Positions 1 through 7,525 of a DNA stretch of 9,941 nucleotides are shown here, piece by piece (the first letter of the stretch is position 1; every line of letters starts with the position of its first letter). The translations under genes were made by a program, and so were the position numbers. Origin of the DNA: Oligoflexia bacterium (GTDB taxonomy: Bacteria; Bdellovibrionota; UBA1018); contig JANXTV010000235.1 of assembly GCA_025352185.1 (NCBI GenBank), positions 1 through 9,941 of the forward strand, written 5' to 3'. The notes beneath the pieces were generated by a model. The model ran no database searches, was not told the origin of the DNA, and saw only the letters and a program-made list of their open reading frames with translations.

Positions 1-237
1 GATCCGCTGAAACGTCGCGTGGATAATATCCGCGAGGGTTTTAATCGTGAGTGTCTTAGCGAGTCCCGGCAATCCTTCGAGGAGTACGTGCCCGTCGCAG
101 AGGAGCGCCATCACTAAACGTTCGAGGAGAACGCGTTGTCCGACGATGACCTGGGAGGCTTCCGCCATCACTTCATCGACGAACTTACTTTTAAGCTTAA
201 TTTCTTCCGTAAGAGACTGGATATCGGTCGTGACCAT
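1..237 (-). CDS. MoxR-family AAA+ ATPase, N-terminal part (runs off the left edge)
   Basis: This is the first 79 codons of a MoxR-type AAA+ ATPase. The ATG lies at 237-235 and the frame stays open to the window edge. The translation shows a helical N-terminus, then VIVGQ at about residues 30-34, the segment LLERLVMALLCDGHVLLEG, and a Walker A loop GLPGLAKT at about 56-63. The loop and the GHVLLEG lead-in are the hallmark of the MoxR branch. Walker B, sensor and arginine-finger regions lie outside the window. MoxR ATPases usually act as chaperones for von Willebrand A-domain partners encoded next to them, often in envelope or stress pathways; which pathway applies here cannot be seen. The gene starts 32 bp after the giant lipoprotein stop and is probably in the same transcript. 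There is no Shine-Dalgarno at normal spacing. A GGGAG lies 17 nt upstream, inside a small hairpin (entry 241-258). Confidence 0.9.
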   Translation of the reverse strand, partial: MVTTDIQSLTEEIKLKSKFVDEVMAEASQVIVGQRVLLERLVMALLCDGHVLLEGLPGLAKTLTIKTLADIIHATFQRI

Positions 238-240
238 AAA

Positions 241-258
241 GGAGATTTTCTGCTCTCC
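241..258 (-). promoter_or_regulatory. Small hairpin containing the only SD-like sequence before the MoxR start
   Basis: In the mRNA, GGAGA (258-254) can pair with UCUCC (245-241) across an 8-nt loop, ending 3 nt before the AUG at 237. The purine-rich arm is the only Shine-Dalgarno candidate for the MoxR gene. Pairing would either mask it or shorten its distance to the start codon. The stem is only 5 bp (6 with a G-U), so it may be chance. Confidence 0.3.
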
Positions 259-269
259 CGGCCTTACCG

Positions 270-3200
270 TCAATCCGGAAGCTGGCGTAGGAGTGCGTCT
301 AAAAAATCTTTAAACTGAGTACTCGTCGCCGAACCTAAAATCCCGTCTATGATTAAAGATGACTCATTGGGATGTGACGCGAATTCGAACGCATACCGAC
401 CCCCGTACTGCCCGCACCAGAGGGCGATGAACCGCCGAACTTCGGGATGGTTCTCACTTAAAATTAAATCTAGGGCGACATCCGTACTGTCACTACCTCG
501 GTCAGAGGACCGCATCGATTCGCCATTAGCTTGACGAAGGGACCGGAATTCCTCGAGACGATTAAAAATTTCTTTACGGAGCAGAGGGTCGCGATCGAGG
601 GCTTTTACGAGTAAACGAATCGGAACCGCGCGTAAAAGATCGATACCCGCGGATTCAAAAAAGGAACGGAAAGTCGCGAGGGCCTGAATTCCCGCCGCGT
701 TCGTCGCGCGCGAAGAGGTAAATAGAGCGGGAGCGTCCCGAGTCGAAGCCTCTCCGGAAAACCGGATCAAATCCCCCGCGAGCGAGACCGGAAATGGATC
801 CGGCGCGATTTCCGAGTCGATGAATCGAATGAGGGCCGGACCGATTCGCAAAGATCGATCGACCGCCACCGCACTCATTACGGTGCCCATCATTCGGGTA
901 AAACTAAAAAGAGATCCCGTTCCGCGAGTCGAGGGGCCGTACGCCGCCGCGACCCACGATTCGAAACTGTCGGGAGAGGCCACGATACGCGCTAAAATTC
1001 GGTCAAATGCCGGTTCACTCACGATGCCCGCGAGTCCGCCGAACACGTCTTCGAGGGCGGCTACCTCCCCCCGCGTTTCTATCGCCTGTAACCCGCGACT
1101 GAGAATACGCAGTCCGCCGAGTTCGCCGAACTTCTGGAGAAAGGTGATGGGATTCTTTTCGGGTTTCGAAGGACTGCGGTCCGAAACCGGCGCCGAGGAA
1201 TTTACCGCCCAGAAAAGATCCCGGAGGAGTCGCATTCCACCCGCATTCGGACTGCCGCTATCGGGTAAGTTTTCTTCGATCGCCGAAAGGGTCTGCTTCA
1301 GGTTAAACGCCTTCGTCTTCACCGAGAAGTCGATTAAAAATCCGGGAGCACTCGCCCACGCCTCCGGAACGAGATCGCTTTCTACGCATGAAGGAATTTT
1401 CGGCATTCCGCCCAGGCGCTCGAAGGTCCTCAGAAATCCCCGAACTTCCTCGTAGGTTTCCCGCAGCGTCGGCGGTTTCTTTCGTCCGGGAAACCGGACT
1501 TGAATTTCACGTGGCCATTTCGCGCGGGGTTCATCCCCCCACGATTCCGAAAATTTTTCGATAAATTTTAGTCCGTAATTTCCAGGTAAAGCGTAGGTAA
1601 AATTTGAATTCACCAGAATCGACTCAAGCCGGTCGAGCGTCGTCATCCACCGAAGGCGAGGAACTTCCGCATCGGGGTCCATCACCGCGACGAGGCGAGC
1701 GTCCTGTGCCCGGGAATAGAACCAAGCCCCGGCGGCTTTCGGTTCCAGGGAGGAAATCCACGCGTAGAGATTTCCACGTAGCGTAACCGACCGAAGCGAG
1801 TCCGCTAACCCACGAAGCCGTGGACGGAGCGTTTCCGGCGTCCAAGCGAGCGGAAGTTTTCCCCCCGGGCGCTCCCAGCCAAGAACTCCTTCCCGAAATT
1901 CGTCCGTAATCTCGGCGGCGCGCGCGTCGATTTCTCGTGAAGAGTTTAAGCATTCGACTTCGCGAATGGCGGGTGTGAGATCCCGCGAATCGGGAGACTT
2001 CGCCGGACCCACTCGGACCTGGTAATATTCAGAGTCGAGCGGAACCAATGCGCGGACGGCTCGTATCGCCGGGGTAAACCGGGAATCCACGAGGGCCGAC
2101 TCGATCCGCTTAAAAAACCCGTTCCATACGTCGACTCCCGAGCCGATCGCCGACTCGAGTTTTCCGAGGACCGCGATCGTGGGAGAAGAAAATTTCTGGG
2201 CAGATTCGATAAGCGCGTGGATGGCGTCGGCGGAAAATGCCGGGATCCCTGCAGCTTTCCCCGTAATCACGGAGATGAGCGCGCGCTTTTCCTCTAACCC
2301 GAAGGGGAGCGTAACGAATGAATGAACGATCGAATCGACGAACGTTTCCGCGGATCCTCCGATCGAACGGGAATCCTGAGCACCCCGAAGCCCGGCGAGT
2401 GCCTTCGCATCGACTCCCCCACCGGCGAGACACTTCGAATAGGTTTCCCATTGTTCGGCGGGTTTCTTACCGAGATCGAGTTCCGTACACGCCCGGAGTG
2501 AGTCATCGAGTACCACCGGCGTTTCGATTTCCCGGAGGTCGGATCCCGAATACGCGTGCCGGAGCTCACGGCGGGCCGTTACTTCACGGACGGCGAGATC
2601 TCCATTCGTAGAAACGGCCGAACCCCCGCCGAGGAGTTCCAGAATATCTCCGAGGATGGAAGCGAGGCGTCCGTCCGCCGCCATTGCGCCGAGTGTGCGC
2701 GCAGCCGCGGGAAACGTTTTTAACGAGACGAGCGCCGAAACACCCATCTCGTTCGAGCCGATGGCTATTTTCTTCCAACCCTGGAACCACGGATGGGAAC
2801 GGGACGACTCAAAAAGGCCCTCGACCGAATCGATCCAAGTTACGAGTTGGTCCGGTTCCGAAGATAGGATGAGACCGAAGTCGTGGAAAAAATCTCCGAC
2901 GTCTTCGGTGGTCCAGCTTGCGCTCTTTTTCTTCCAGTTCGTTTCGTCGCGGAGGAGGGCCTGGACCCAACCCGCAATGCGGTCACGATCCTGCCCATCT
3001 AACTCGGCGAAAAGGAGGACGAGATCGGGAAACCAGTCCCGGTCCTTTAAAATCGCGAGCGTATCGGCCAGGGATTCTCCCCATTCACCGACGAAGAAAC
3101 CCGCCGAACGTCCGAGCTTTTCCGAGAATACACGGGCGAGGACCCCGAGGTATTCTCCGCCGGCTCGACCGACCGTGAGTTCCGTGACCGCGGGATAATA

Positions 3201-4259
3201 CTGTCTAAAATGTACGGGAATTTCACAGATTTCCCCGATACTCATCGCGGTGATCGTCGCAAATCGCGTGAGAAATGGGAGGAGTCGATCATCCGCGGAA
3301 TGGATGTCGATCTCATCCACGAGGTGGTCCCAAGGTTCGGCGAAAACTTTTCCGCCCCCCCAACAGGAAACGGGGTGATGAAATCCCTGATGGAAAAGCG
3401 AAAGTTTCCGGAGGCCGCTGCCTTCGTGCGCCCCGAATTCCCTCAGTAGCGTGTAAAACCGGGAACTCCGGTCGAGGACTTCGCTGTTGCCGCCCGCTTC
3501 ACTTCCGAACGCAAACCCCCAGAGGGAACTCGACCTACCACCGATCATGTCGTCGGTGAGAAGTTTTGCCGAACGATACGGCGTCTCGCGCTTAAAAAAG
3601 TTCGCGAGAATGAGGATGAGGCGGGATCGTTCATCGGAAGTGAGTGGGGAATTTAAAACTTTTTCTCGAAGGGAACGGAAGGCCTTCGACCGGGCAAGCC
3701 GCCCGAGAAGCTCGAATCCGGCCATCGTTTCAGTGGGCGAAAATCTCCCGATCGTTTCGGGGAGGAGGTTTGGGAGAACTGTCGATTTATCTTCGCCGTT
3801 CGTTCCCACGGAGAGTAACCGAATCAGCGCACGGAGCCGCTCGGGATCCTCGAGCGCCGAGCGGAATCCGGCCACGAGGGGTTCCCATTTTTTCTCCGCA
3901 TCGAGGGAACGGATCGTTCCCCGCGATTCGGCGAGGATTTTTGGATCCCCAAGGAAGGCCGTGTTTAAAATATCGACCGACTGCGCGAGCGTTTTTTCCG
4001 ACGCTTCGTTCACGAGGGCGGCGATTTCCGGAATGGAGCCGTTCGCATTAAAGCATTTTATGAGAGACCGGAAGGTCGCGGAATCAAGTTCCGACTTCTC
4101 AATTCGGAGACCGGAACATTCCGGCGCGACCTTTCGGTAATTCTGGCGGCCCTCGACCCCGGGGTCATGGCGATCCTTCGAAAACATGTCGACCGAACAT
4201 CCGGAAAGCCCGGTGACGGCGAGGAGTGCGGCGATGCGGAGAACGGGCCATCGATTCAT
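270..4259 (-). CDS. Giant orphan lipoprotein, 1329 aa, mostly helical, function unknown
   Basis: I do not recognise this family. The N-terminus is a lipoprotein signal: MNR, a hydrophobic stretch to about residue 18, then lipobox LSGC with the lipidated cysteine at 21. Serine at +2 would favour outer-membrane sorting under E. coli Lol rules, which is inference. No other membrane segment is apparent. The remainder reads as amphipathic helices without obvious catalytic motifs, suggesting a solenoid-like periplasmic or surface scaffold. Nine further cysteines (48, 69, 299, 345, 591, 610, 770, 958, 1282) could form disulfides. Two closely spaced pairs, 48/69 and 591/610, sit in similar contexts and hint at an internal duplication. 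The ATG at 4259 is chosen because it gives a perfect signal peptide, although no clear Shine-Dalgarno precedes it. The gene is 32 bp upstream of the MoxR ATPase and follows dnaB after an AT-rich gap. Codon use matches its neighbours, so recent transfer is not indicated. Confidence 0.88.
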   Translation of the reverse strand: MNRWPVLRIAALLAVTGLSGCSVDMFSKDRHDPGVEGRQNYRKVAPECSGLRIEKSELDSATFRSLIKCFNANGSIPEIAALVNEASEKTLAQSVDILNTAFLGDPKILAESRGTIRSLDAEKKWEPLVAGFRSALEDPERLRALIRLLSVGTNGEDKSTVLPNLLPETIGRFSPTETMAGFELLGRLARSKAFRSLREKVLNSPLTSDERSRLILILANFFKRETPYRSAKLLTDDMIGGRSSSLWGFAFGSEAGGNSEVLDRSSRFYTLLREFGAHEGSGLRKLSLFHQGFHHPVSCWGGGKVFAEPWDHLVDEIDIHSADDRLLPFLTRFATITAMSIGEICEIPVHFRQYYPAVTELTVGRAGGEYLGVLARVFSEKLGRSAGFFVGEWGESLADTLAILKDRDWFPDLVLLFAELDGQDRDRIAGWVQALLRDETNWKKKSASWTTEDVGDFFHDFGLILSSEPDQLVTWIDSVEGLFESSRSHPWFQGWKKIAIGSNEMGVSALVSLKTFPAAARTLGAMAADGRLASILGDILELLGGGSAVSTNGDLAVREVTARRELRHAYSGSDLREIETPVVLDDSLRACTELDLGKKPAEQWETYSKCLAGGGVDAKALAGLRGAQDSRSIGGSAETFVDSIVHSFVTLPFGLEEKRALISVITGKAAGIPAFSADAIHALIESAQKFSSPTIAVLGKLESAIGSGVDVWNGFFKRIESALVDSRFTPAIRAVRALVPLDSEYYQVRVGPAKSPDSRDLTPAIREVECLNSSREIDARAAEITDEFREGVLGWERPGGKLPLAWTPETLRPRLRGLADSLRSVTLRGNLYAWISSLEPKAAGAWFYSRAQDARLVAVMDPDAEVPRLRWMTTLDRLESILVNSNFTYALPGNYGLKFIEKFSESWGDEPRAKWPREIQVRFPGRKKPPTLRETYEEVRGFLRTFERLGGMPKIPSCVESDLVPEAWASAPGFLIDFSVKTKAFNLKQTLSAIEENLPDSGSPNAGGMRLLRDLFWAVNSSAPVSDRSPSKPEKNPITFLQKFGELGGLRILSRGLQAIETRGEVAALEDVFGGLAGIVSEPAFDRILARIVASPDSFESWVAAAYGPSTRGTGSLFSFTRMMGTVMSAVAVDRSLRIGPALIRFIDSEIAPDPFPVSLAGDLIRFSGEASTRDAPALFTSSRATNAAGIQALATFRSFFESAGIDLLRAVPIRLLVKALDRDPLLRKEIFNRLEEFRSLRQANGESMRSSDRGSDSTDVALDLILSENHPEVRRFIALWCGQYGGRYAFEFASHPNESSLIIDGILGSATSTQFKDFLDALLRQLPD

Positions 4260-4398
4260 AGGCGTTTCATCGGACCAACGGGCGTTTAGGAACGACTGGT
4301 TATACAGTGCGTTAAGTTCAAAACCCAGTAAAATTTAAAGGGAATTAACTCTTAAACTCTATGATTTTATTAGTTAATTTAGGGTCGCGCCCAGAAAA
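4260..4398 (-). promoter_or_regulatory. AT-rich intergenic region, likely promoter of the lipoprotein-moxR unit
   Basis: This 139-bp gap separates the dnaB stop from the lipoprotein start. About 4318-4382 is strikingly AT-rich compared with the flanks. It holds an inverted repeat TTAACT/AGTTAA (about 4347-4379) and a short direct repeat of the type TTAACTC/TTAAACTC. A -10-like TATAAC on the minus strand lies at 4304-4299, about 40 bp before the lipoprotein ATG, but I find no convincing -35 at 16-18 bp. A weak GGG/CCC stem just after the dnaB stop has no U-tract, so I do not call a terminator. Confidence 0.35.
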
Positions 4399-5880
4399 TT
4401 AGAGCGAAATATCGTCGCGAGCCCGGATTCCGCCGCCGCCGCCGCCAGGTCCACCCGGCACGGGAGTTCGTGGCGCATCGGCCGCGAGGTTCGCGAAGAG
4501 CGTGTACTCGCCCATAAAGGCGAGACGGACGGTTCCGGTTTCGCCGGCCCGGTGTTTCGCGATGATGAATTCCGCGATGCCCCGGTCTTCGGAATCTTTA
4601 TTATAATATTCGTCACGGTAAACGAATCCCACTAAGTCGGCGTCTTGTTCGATTGCTCCCGATTCTCGGAGATCGGAAAGCATCGGGCGTTTATCCGGTC
4701 GTCCTTCGAGCGCACGCGATAGCTGCGAGAGTCCGACGATCGGGACGCGGAGTTCCTTCGCGAGCGATTTAAGATTTCGGGAAATCTCGGAAATTTCTTT
4801 CTCGCGGTTACTGTCCCCGCGACTTCCCTTCGACCCCTGCATCAGCTGGAGGTAATCGACGACGATCAGATCGAGTTTCTTTTCTTGCGCGAGCAGCCGG
4901 CGACACCGAGCCCGCATATCCATCACGGTTAAGGCGCCCGAATCATCGATGTAGATCTTCGCTTTCGAAAGTTGGTCCGCCGACTGCGCGAGGCGTGGCC
5001 AATCTCGGTCGACCAGTCGTCCGAGTCGCAGGCGTTTCGAATCAATCCGCGACTGGGAGGAGAGCATCCTCATCACCAGTTCTTCCTTCGACATTTCGAG
5101 CGAAAAGATCATTACGACGGCGCCCGACTGCATCGCCGCATTCTGGGCCGCGGAAACGACGAGCGAAGTTTTACCCATCGCCGGGCGACCGCCGACGATA
5201 ATGAGCTGCCCCGGATGGAGTCCGGCGGTGAGCTTATCGAATTCAGTGAATCCGGTAGCGAGCCCCGTTACCGCGGTACCACGGGAAGCGGCTTCCTCGA
5301 TCGCGTGCATGTACGGAACGAGGATATCGCGCATCGGCGCGAAGCCTTTATTCGCTTGGACATCGCTCACGCTAAAAACTTTTTTCTCGGAATCATCGAG
5401 GAACGCCTCGACATCATCGACGCCTTCAAAAGCATCGCGCGTAATCTCGCCCGCGATTTCGATCATGCGACGAAGGAGCGCCTTTTCCCGGACGATCTTC
5501 GCGTAGTAAATGACGTTACCGATTGCGAACGTATCTTCAACGAGGCCCGTGAGCGTGGCCTGGCCACCGATCTGCTCGTACCAACCCCGGTCACGAAGTG
5601 CCGCCGAAAGGGTGATGAGATCGAGCGCCTGACTCCGCGACGAAAGAGAATAGAGGACGTCGAAAATTTTTCCGTGATTATCGAAGTAAAAATCGCGCGG
5701 TTCGATTCCAACGTCGACGACCCGGTGAATCGCTTCGTTATTCAGAAGGATCGCGCCCAGTACGGAACGTTCGGCCTCTACGCTATGGGGAGGAACTCGG
5801 GAGCCCCGGCCACCTTGCTGGGCACTCGCCGGAGGAGCATTTCCAGAATCACCCATGCGATCATCAAAGCGGCCGTTCAT
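4399..5880 (-). CDS. dnaB: Replicative DNA helicase DnaB
   Basis: DnaB is the hexameric 5'-3' helicase that unwinds DNA at the replication fork and interacts with primase. The 493-residue protein is full length. An N-terminal collar domain starts at PHSVEAERSVLGAILL (about 31-46). The RecA-like domain has Walker A GGRPAMGKTS (230-239, Lys237), a SLEMS segment at about 260-264, Walker B with VVDYLQLM (340-347), and the conserved LSDLRESGAIEQDADL at 401-416. No intein interrupts these motifs, a common insertion site in this family. The C-terminus carries a proline/glycine-rich tail (about 473-484) ending in an acidic DDISL, reminiscent of single-stranded-DNA-binding protein tails but not diagnostic. 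GGAGAAG just before the ATG supports the start. An intrinsic terminator lies immediately upstream, so the gene probably has its own promoter or depends on readthrough. Confidence 0.98.
   Translation of the reverse strand: MNGRFDDRMGDSGNAPPASAQQGGRGSRVPPHSVEAERSVLGAILLNNEAIHRVVDVGIEPRDFYFDNHGKIFDVLYSLSSRSQALDLITLSAALRDRGWYEQIGGQATLTGLVEDTFAIGNVIYYAKIVREKALLRRMIEIAGEITRDAFEGVDDVEAFLDDSEKKVFSVSDVQANKGFAPMRDILVPYMHAIEEAASRGTAVTGLATGFTEFDKLTAGLHPGQLIIVGGRPAMGKTSLVVSAAQNAAMQSGAVVMIFSLEMSKEELVMRMLSSQSRIDSKRLRLGRLVDRDWPRLAQSADQLSKAKIYIDDSGALTVMDMRARCRRLLAQEKKLDLIVVDYLQLMQGSKGSRGDSNREKEISEISRNLKSLAKELRVPIVGLSQLSRALEGRPDKRPMLSDLRESGAIEQDADLVGFVYRDEYYNKDSEDRGIAEFIIAKHRAGETGTVRLAFMGEYTLFANLAADAPRTPVPGGPGGGGGGIRARDDISL
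4430..4446. repeat. Short GCC trinucleotide run in the 3' end of dnaB
   Basis: Five consecutive triplets encode glycines in the disordered DnaB tail. Changes in copy number would keep the reading frame and only alter the number of glycines. Confidence 0.7.
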
Positions 5881-5883
5881 TCA

Positions 5884-5890
5884 CTTCTCC
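5884..5890 (-). promoter_or_regulatory. Ribosome-binding site of dnaB
   Basis: GGAGAAG lies on the minus strand with its GGAG core 6 nt from the ATG at 5880, which supports the chosen dnaB start. Confidence 0.75.
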
Positions 5891-5903
5891 ATCGAGACTT
5901 AAG

Positions 5904-5943
5904 AAAAAACCCGGTCGCGAAACAAAATTACGCGCCCGGGTTT
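5904..5943 (-). terminator. Intrinsic terminator after rplI, before dnaB
   Basis: On the minus strand AAACCCGG-G-CGCG (5943-5931) pairs with CGCG-A-CCGGGTTT (5919-5907). This makes a 13-nt stem with a single G-A mismatch, an 11-nt AT-rich loop, and a run of six T ending at 5904. This is a textbook rho-independent terminator for the rpsF-DUF2232-rplI transcript. Only 23 bp lie between it and the dnaB ATG, so dnaB transcription must start within or upstream of it, or rely on readthrough. Confidence 0.85.
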
Positions 5944-5961
5944 CAGAAAGAGAATACTTCG

Positions 5962-5970
5962 ATTTTACCA
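5962..5970 (-). promoter_or_regulatory. Candidate extended -10 promoter element upstream of the dnaB terminator
   Basis: The minus strand reads TGGTAAAAT, a TGn plus a 5/6 match to TATAAT. A transcript starting about 7 nt downstream would begin just before the terminator hairpin, making the hairpin the leader of dnaB. No good -35 is present. This rests on sequence resemblance only. Confidence 0.3.
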
Positions 5971-5997
5971 AAAAGAGCAGAGGCGCGAGGGAAGAAA

Positions 5998-6444
5998 TTA
6001 CTCTTCTTTTACGACCCAAACTTTAACCGTCGACGAAACGTCTTGGTCGAACTTCACGGTGACCGTGTGAACGCCGAGAGCTTTAATCGGGTTATCGAGA
6101 GTGATCATGCGCTTTTCGACGGAGAGTCCGGTCTTCTTCAGCGCATCGGCGATATCCGACTGCGTGACCGAACCGAAGAGCTTATCGTTTTCGCCGACTT
6201 TACGAGCAATCGTTACCGACTGATCCGAAATCTTTTTCGCGAGTTCCTGGGAAACGGCGCGAGCGGCGAGGCGCTTTTTCTCGAGAACTTTTTTCTGGTT
6301 CTCGATCATTTTTACGTTAGCTGGATCCGCCACCATCACGAGCTTTCGCGGAATTAAATAATTCCGGGCAAAGCCATTCGTCACGTTAACGAGATCACCG
6401 ATACGACCTAAATTTTCAACGTTTTCACGTAGGATCACGAGCAT
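5998..6444 (-). CDS. rplI: 50S ribosomal protein L9
   Basis: L9 binds 23S rRNA near the L1 stalk base and helps maintain reading frame. The 148-residue product matches the usual bacterial length. It begins MLVILRENVENLGRIGDLV and has the conserved NGFARNYLIPRKLV (about 23-36). A long charged connecting helix rich in Lys and Glu follows, then the C-terminal rRNA-binding domain (about 85-148) containing KLFGSVTQSDIADAL. The start at 6444 is chosen over an in-frame upstream ATG because the protein family starts at this Met and AAGGAG lies 6 nt before it. The gene follows the DUF2232 gene after 28 bp and is the last of the ribosomal cluster, being closed by the terminator at 5943-5904. Confidence 0.98.
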   Translation of the reverse strand: MLVILRENVENLGRIGDLVNVTNGFARNYLIPRKLVMVADPANVKMIENQKKVLEKKRLAARAVSQELAKKISDQSVTIARKVGENDKLFGSVTQSDIADALKKTGLSVEKRMITLDNPIKALGVHTVTVKFDQDVSSTVKVWVVKEE

Positions 6445-6450
6445 GAGTAA

Positions 6451-6456
6451 CTCCTT
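6451..6456 (-). promoter_or_regulatory. Ribosome-binding site of rplI
   Basis: AAGGAG on the minus strand, 6 nt before the ATG at 6444. It decides against the in-frame start 81 bp further upstream, which would overlap the preceding gene. Confidence 0.85.
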
Positions 6457-6472
6457 AAAACTGAATAGTTTC

Positions 6473-7504
6473 TTACGTTTGCCTGAACTTAGTACGAAAG
6501 TCAAACCACTGATCGAAGAACCCAACGCTTAAAAGGAGCGGTGGAATCACGATGAGCACGAGTGAATAGAGAAGAATGCGAAACAATCCCCGAACCTTAT
6601 AGGCGTCGAAGAGAGATCCTAACACGGCGAACCCTTGGATTCCGTAAGCCGCCATGAATACTTTGAAGATATTTAACGCGACGTCAGACGGCGTGCCTTC
6701 GGTAAAAAGAACCACGGCCCAGGACCCGAGGGTCGGCCAAATGAGCCAGTCCGCGCTTTTCCACCGATTTAACGTCCGCCGGTCGAGCCCCACGCGAGAT
6801 AAAAACCGATTCGGATTCAAATTAAAGAGCACCCGGAGGTTAAACCAGGCGAGCAGGAGGCAGAGGATTCCGATATTCCCCGGCAGACTCGTTAGCGTTG
6901 CTTTACGCCACTCCTCGACTCCGACTTTCCCGCCACCGAAACTCTGAATCAGCTGTTCGCGAGATTCCGGGGGCAGACTCACCATCAGTAAGTCGAAAAA
7001 ACTCGCGAAAATCCGCTTTAATTCTTCCCAAGGCGTCACCCCTCGGAGAATCGCATAGACGCCGATGAGCATCGCCACCAGGCACCACTGCACGATCCAA
7101 GTCCGAGCCACCACGGCTTCGGGCTTGAAACGGCGGAAGATGAGGAATGGCATCACCAATCCGATCGTTCCCACCGATAAAAGGTAAAACTGGAAAACGG
7201 TCGAACCACTCGAGAGATAAACGAGTGCGGAATTCGTCGCGAGTGCGGCCCAGACCCAACGGGGATTTCCCGTCACGCCCAAAATGAGAAATGGGAGAGG
7301 CGAAAAAATTGCAAAGAACCCACTGAGAAAAAGTGCAGCGCTGACAAAAAACGGCGCGATTCGGTTCCAAAATTTCAGAACCTTTAAGAATCCAGCCTGC
7401 GAACGAGACTTTAACTTCCCCGGCTGTGCGGAATTCGCCGACGAAGATGCACCGGGCATCTCAGCGGGAGTGGTTCCTTCACTGGTACCTGACTCGTTTT
7501 GCAT
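6473..7504 (-). CDS. DUF2232 (YybS-like) multi-pass membrane protein
   Basis: This 343-residue inner-membrane protein has no established biochemical role. A polar, Ser/Gly/Pro-rich N-terminus (about 1-45) precedes roughly eight hydrophobic segments near residues 48-78 (possibly two), 84-99, 104-124, 135-153, 206-227, 252-267, 275-298 and 306-328. Assignment to DUF2232 rests on the end of the protein: the NIFKVFMAAYGIQGFAVL segment and the closing GFFDQWFDFRTKF, typical of this family. Gene position also fits, since DUF2232 genes commonly lie between the rpsR and rplI genes in Proteobacteria. Here the gene directly follows rpsF with a 26-bp gap. No Shine-Dalgarno is seen near the ATG at 7504. 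A GGAGA...UCUCC hairpin spans the rpsF stop about 22 nt upstream, and translational coupling is plausible. The unusually polar N-terminal extension could mean the true start lies further in. Confidence 0.85.
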   Translation of the reverse strand: MQNESGTSEGTTPAEMPGASSSANSAQPGKLKSRSQAGFLKVLKFWNRIAPFFVSAALFLSGFFAIFSPLPFLILGVTGNPRWVWAALATNSALVYLSSGSTVFQFYLLSVGTIGLVMPFLIFRRFKPEAVVARTWIVQWCLVAMLIGVYAILRGVTPWEELKRIFASFFDLLMVSLPPESREQLIQSFGGGKVGVEEWRKATLTSLPGNIGILCLLLAWFNLRVLFNLNPNRFLSRVGLDRRTLNRWKSADWLIWPTLGSWAVVLFTEGTPSDVALNIFKVFMAAYGIQGFAVLGSLFDAYKVRGLFRILLYSLVLIVIPPLLLSVGFFDQWFDFRTKFRQT

Positions 7505-7525
7505 GGATGGCTTAAATCGCGAGCG

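Noticed and set aside
820..1455. A 211-codon plus-strand open frame inside the giant lipoprotein gene
   Set aside because: Same shadow effect: Arg/Ser/Pro-rich product, no motif, and the opposite frame has a complete lipoprotein reading.
3487..4140. A 217-codon plus-strand open frame inside the giant lipoprotein gene
   Set aside because: Antisense shadow with a low-complexity Arg/Ser-rich translation and no supporting ribosome-binding site.
4380..4398. Terminator after dnaB (GGG/CCC stem)
   Set aside because: The stem has only three pairs and no U-tract follows; too weak to call.
4972..6357. A 461-codon open frame on the plus strand opposite dnaB and rplI
   Set aside because: It lies antisense to two unmistakable genes, crosses the terminator region, and its translation shows no domain, being rich in Arg, Glu and Asp as expected from a reverse frame of GC-rich codons.
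6445..6525. N-terminal extension of L9 to an upstream in-frame ATG
   Set aside because: It would overlap the DUF2232 gene and add 27 residues foreign to L9, while AAGGAG sits correctly before the Met at 6444.
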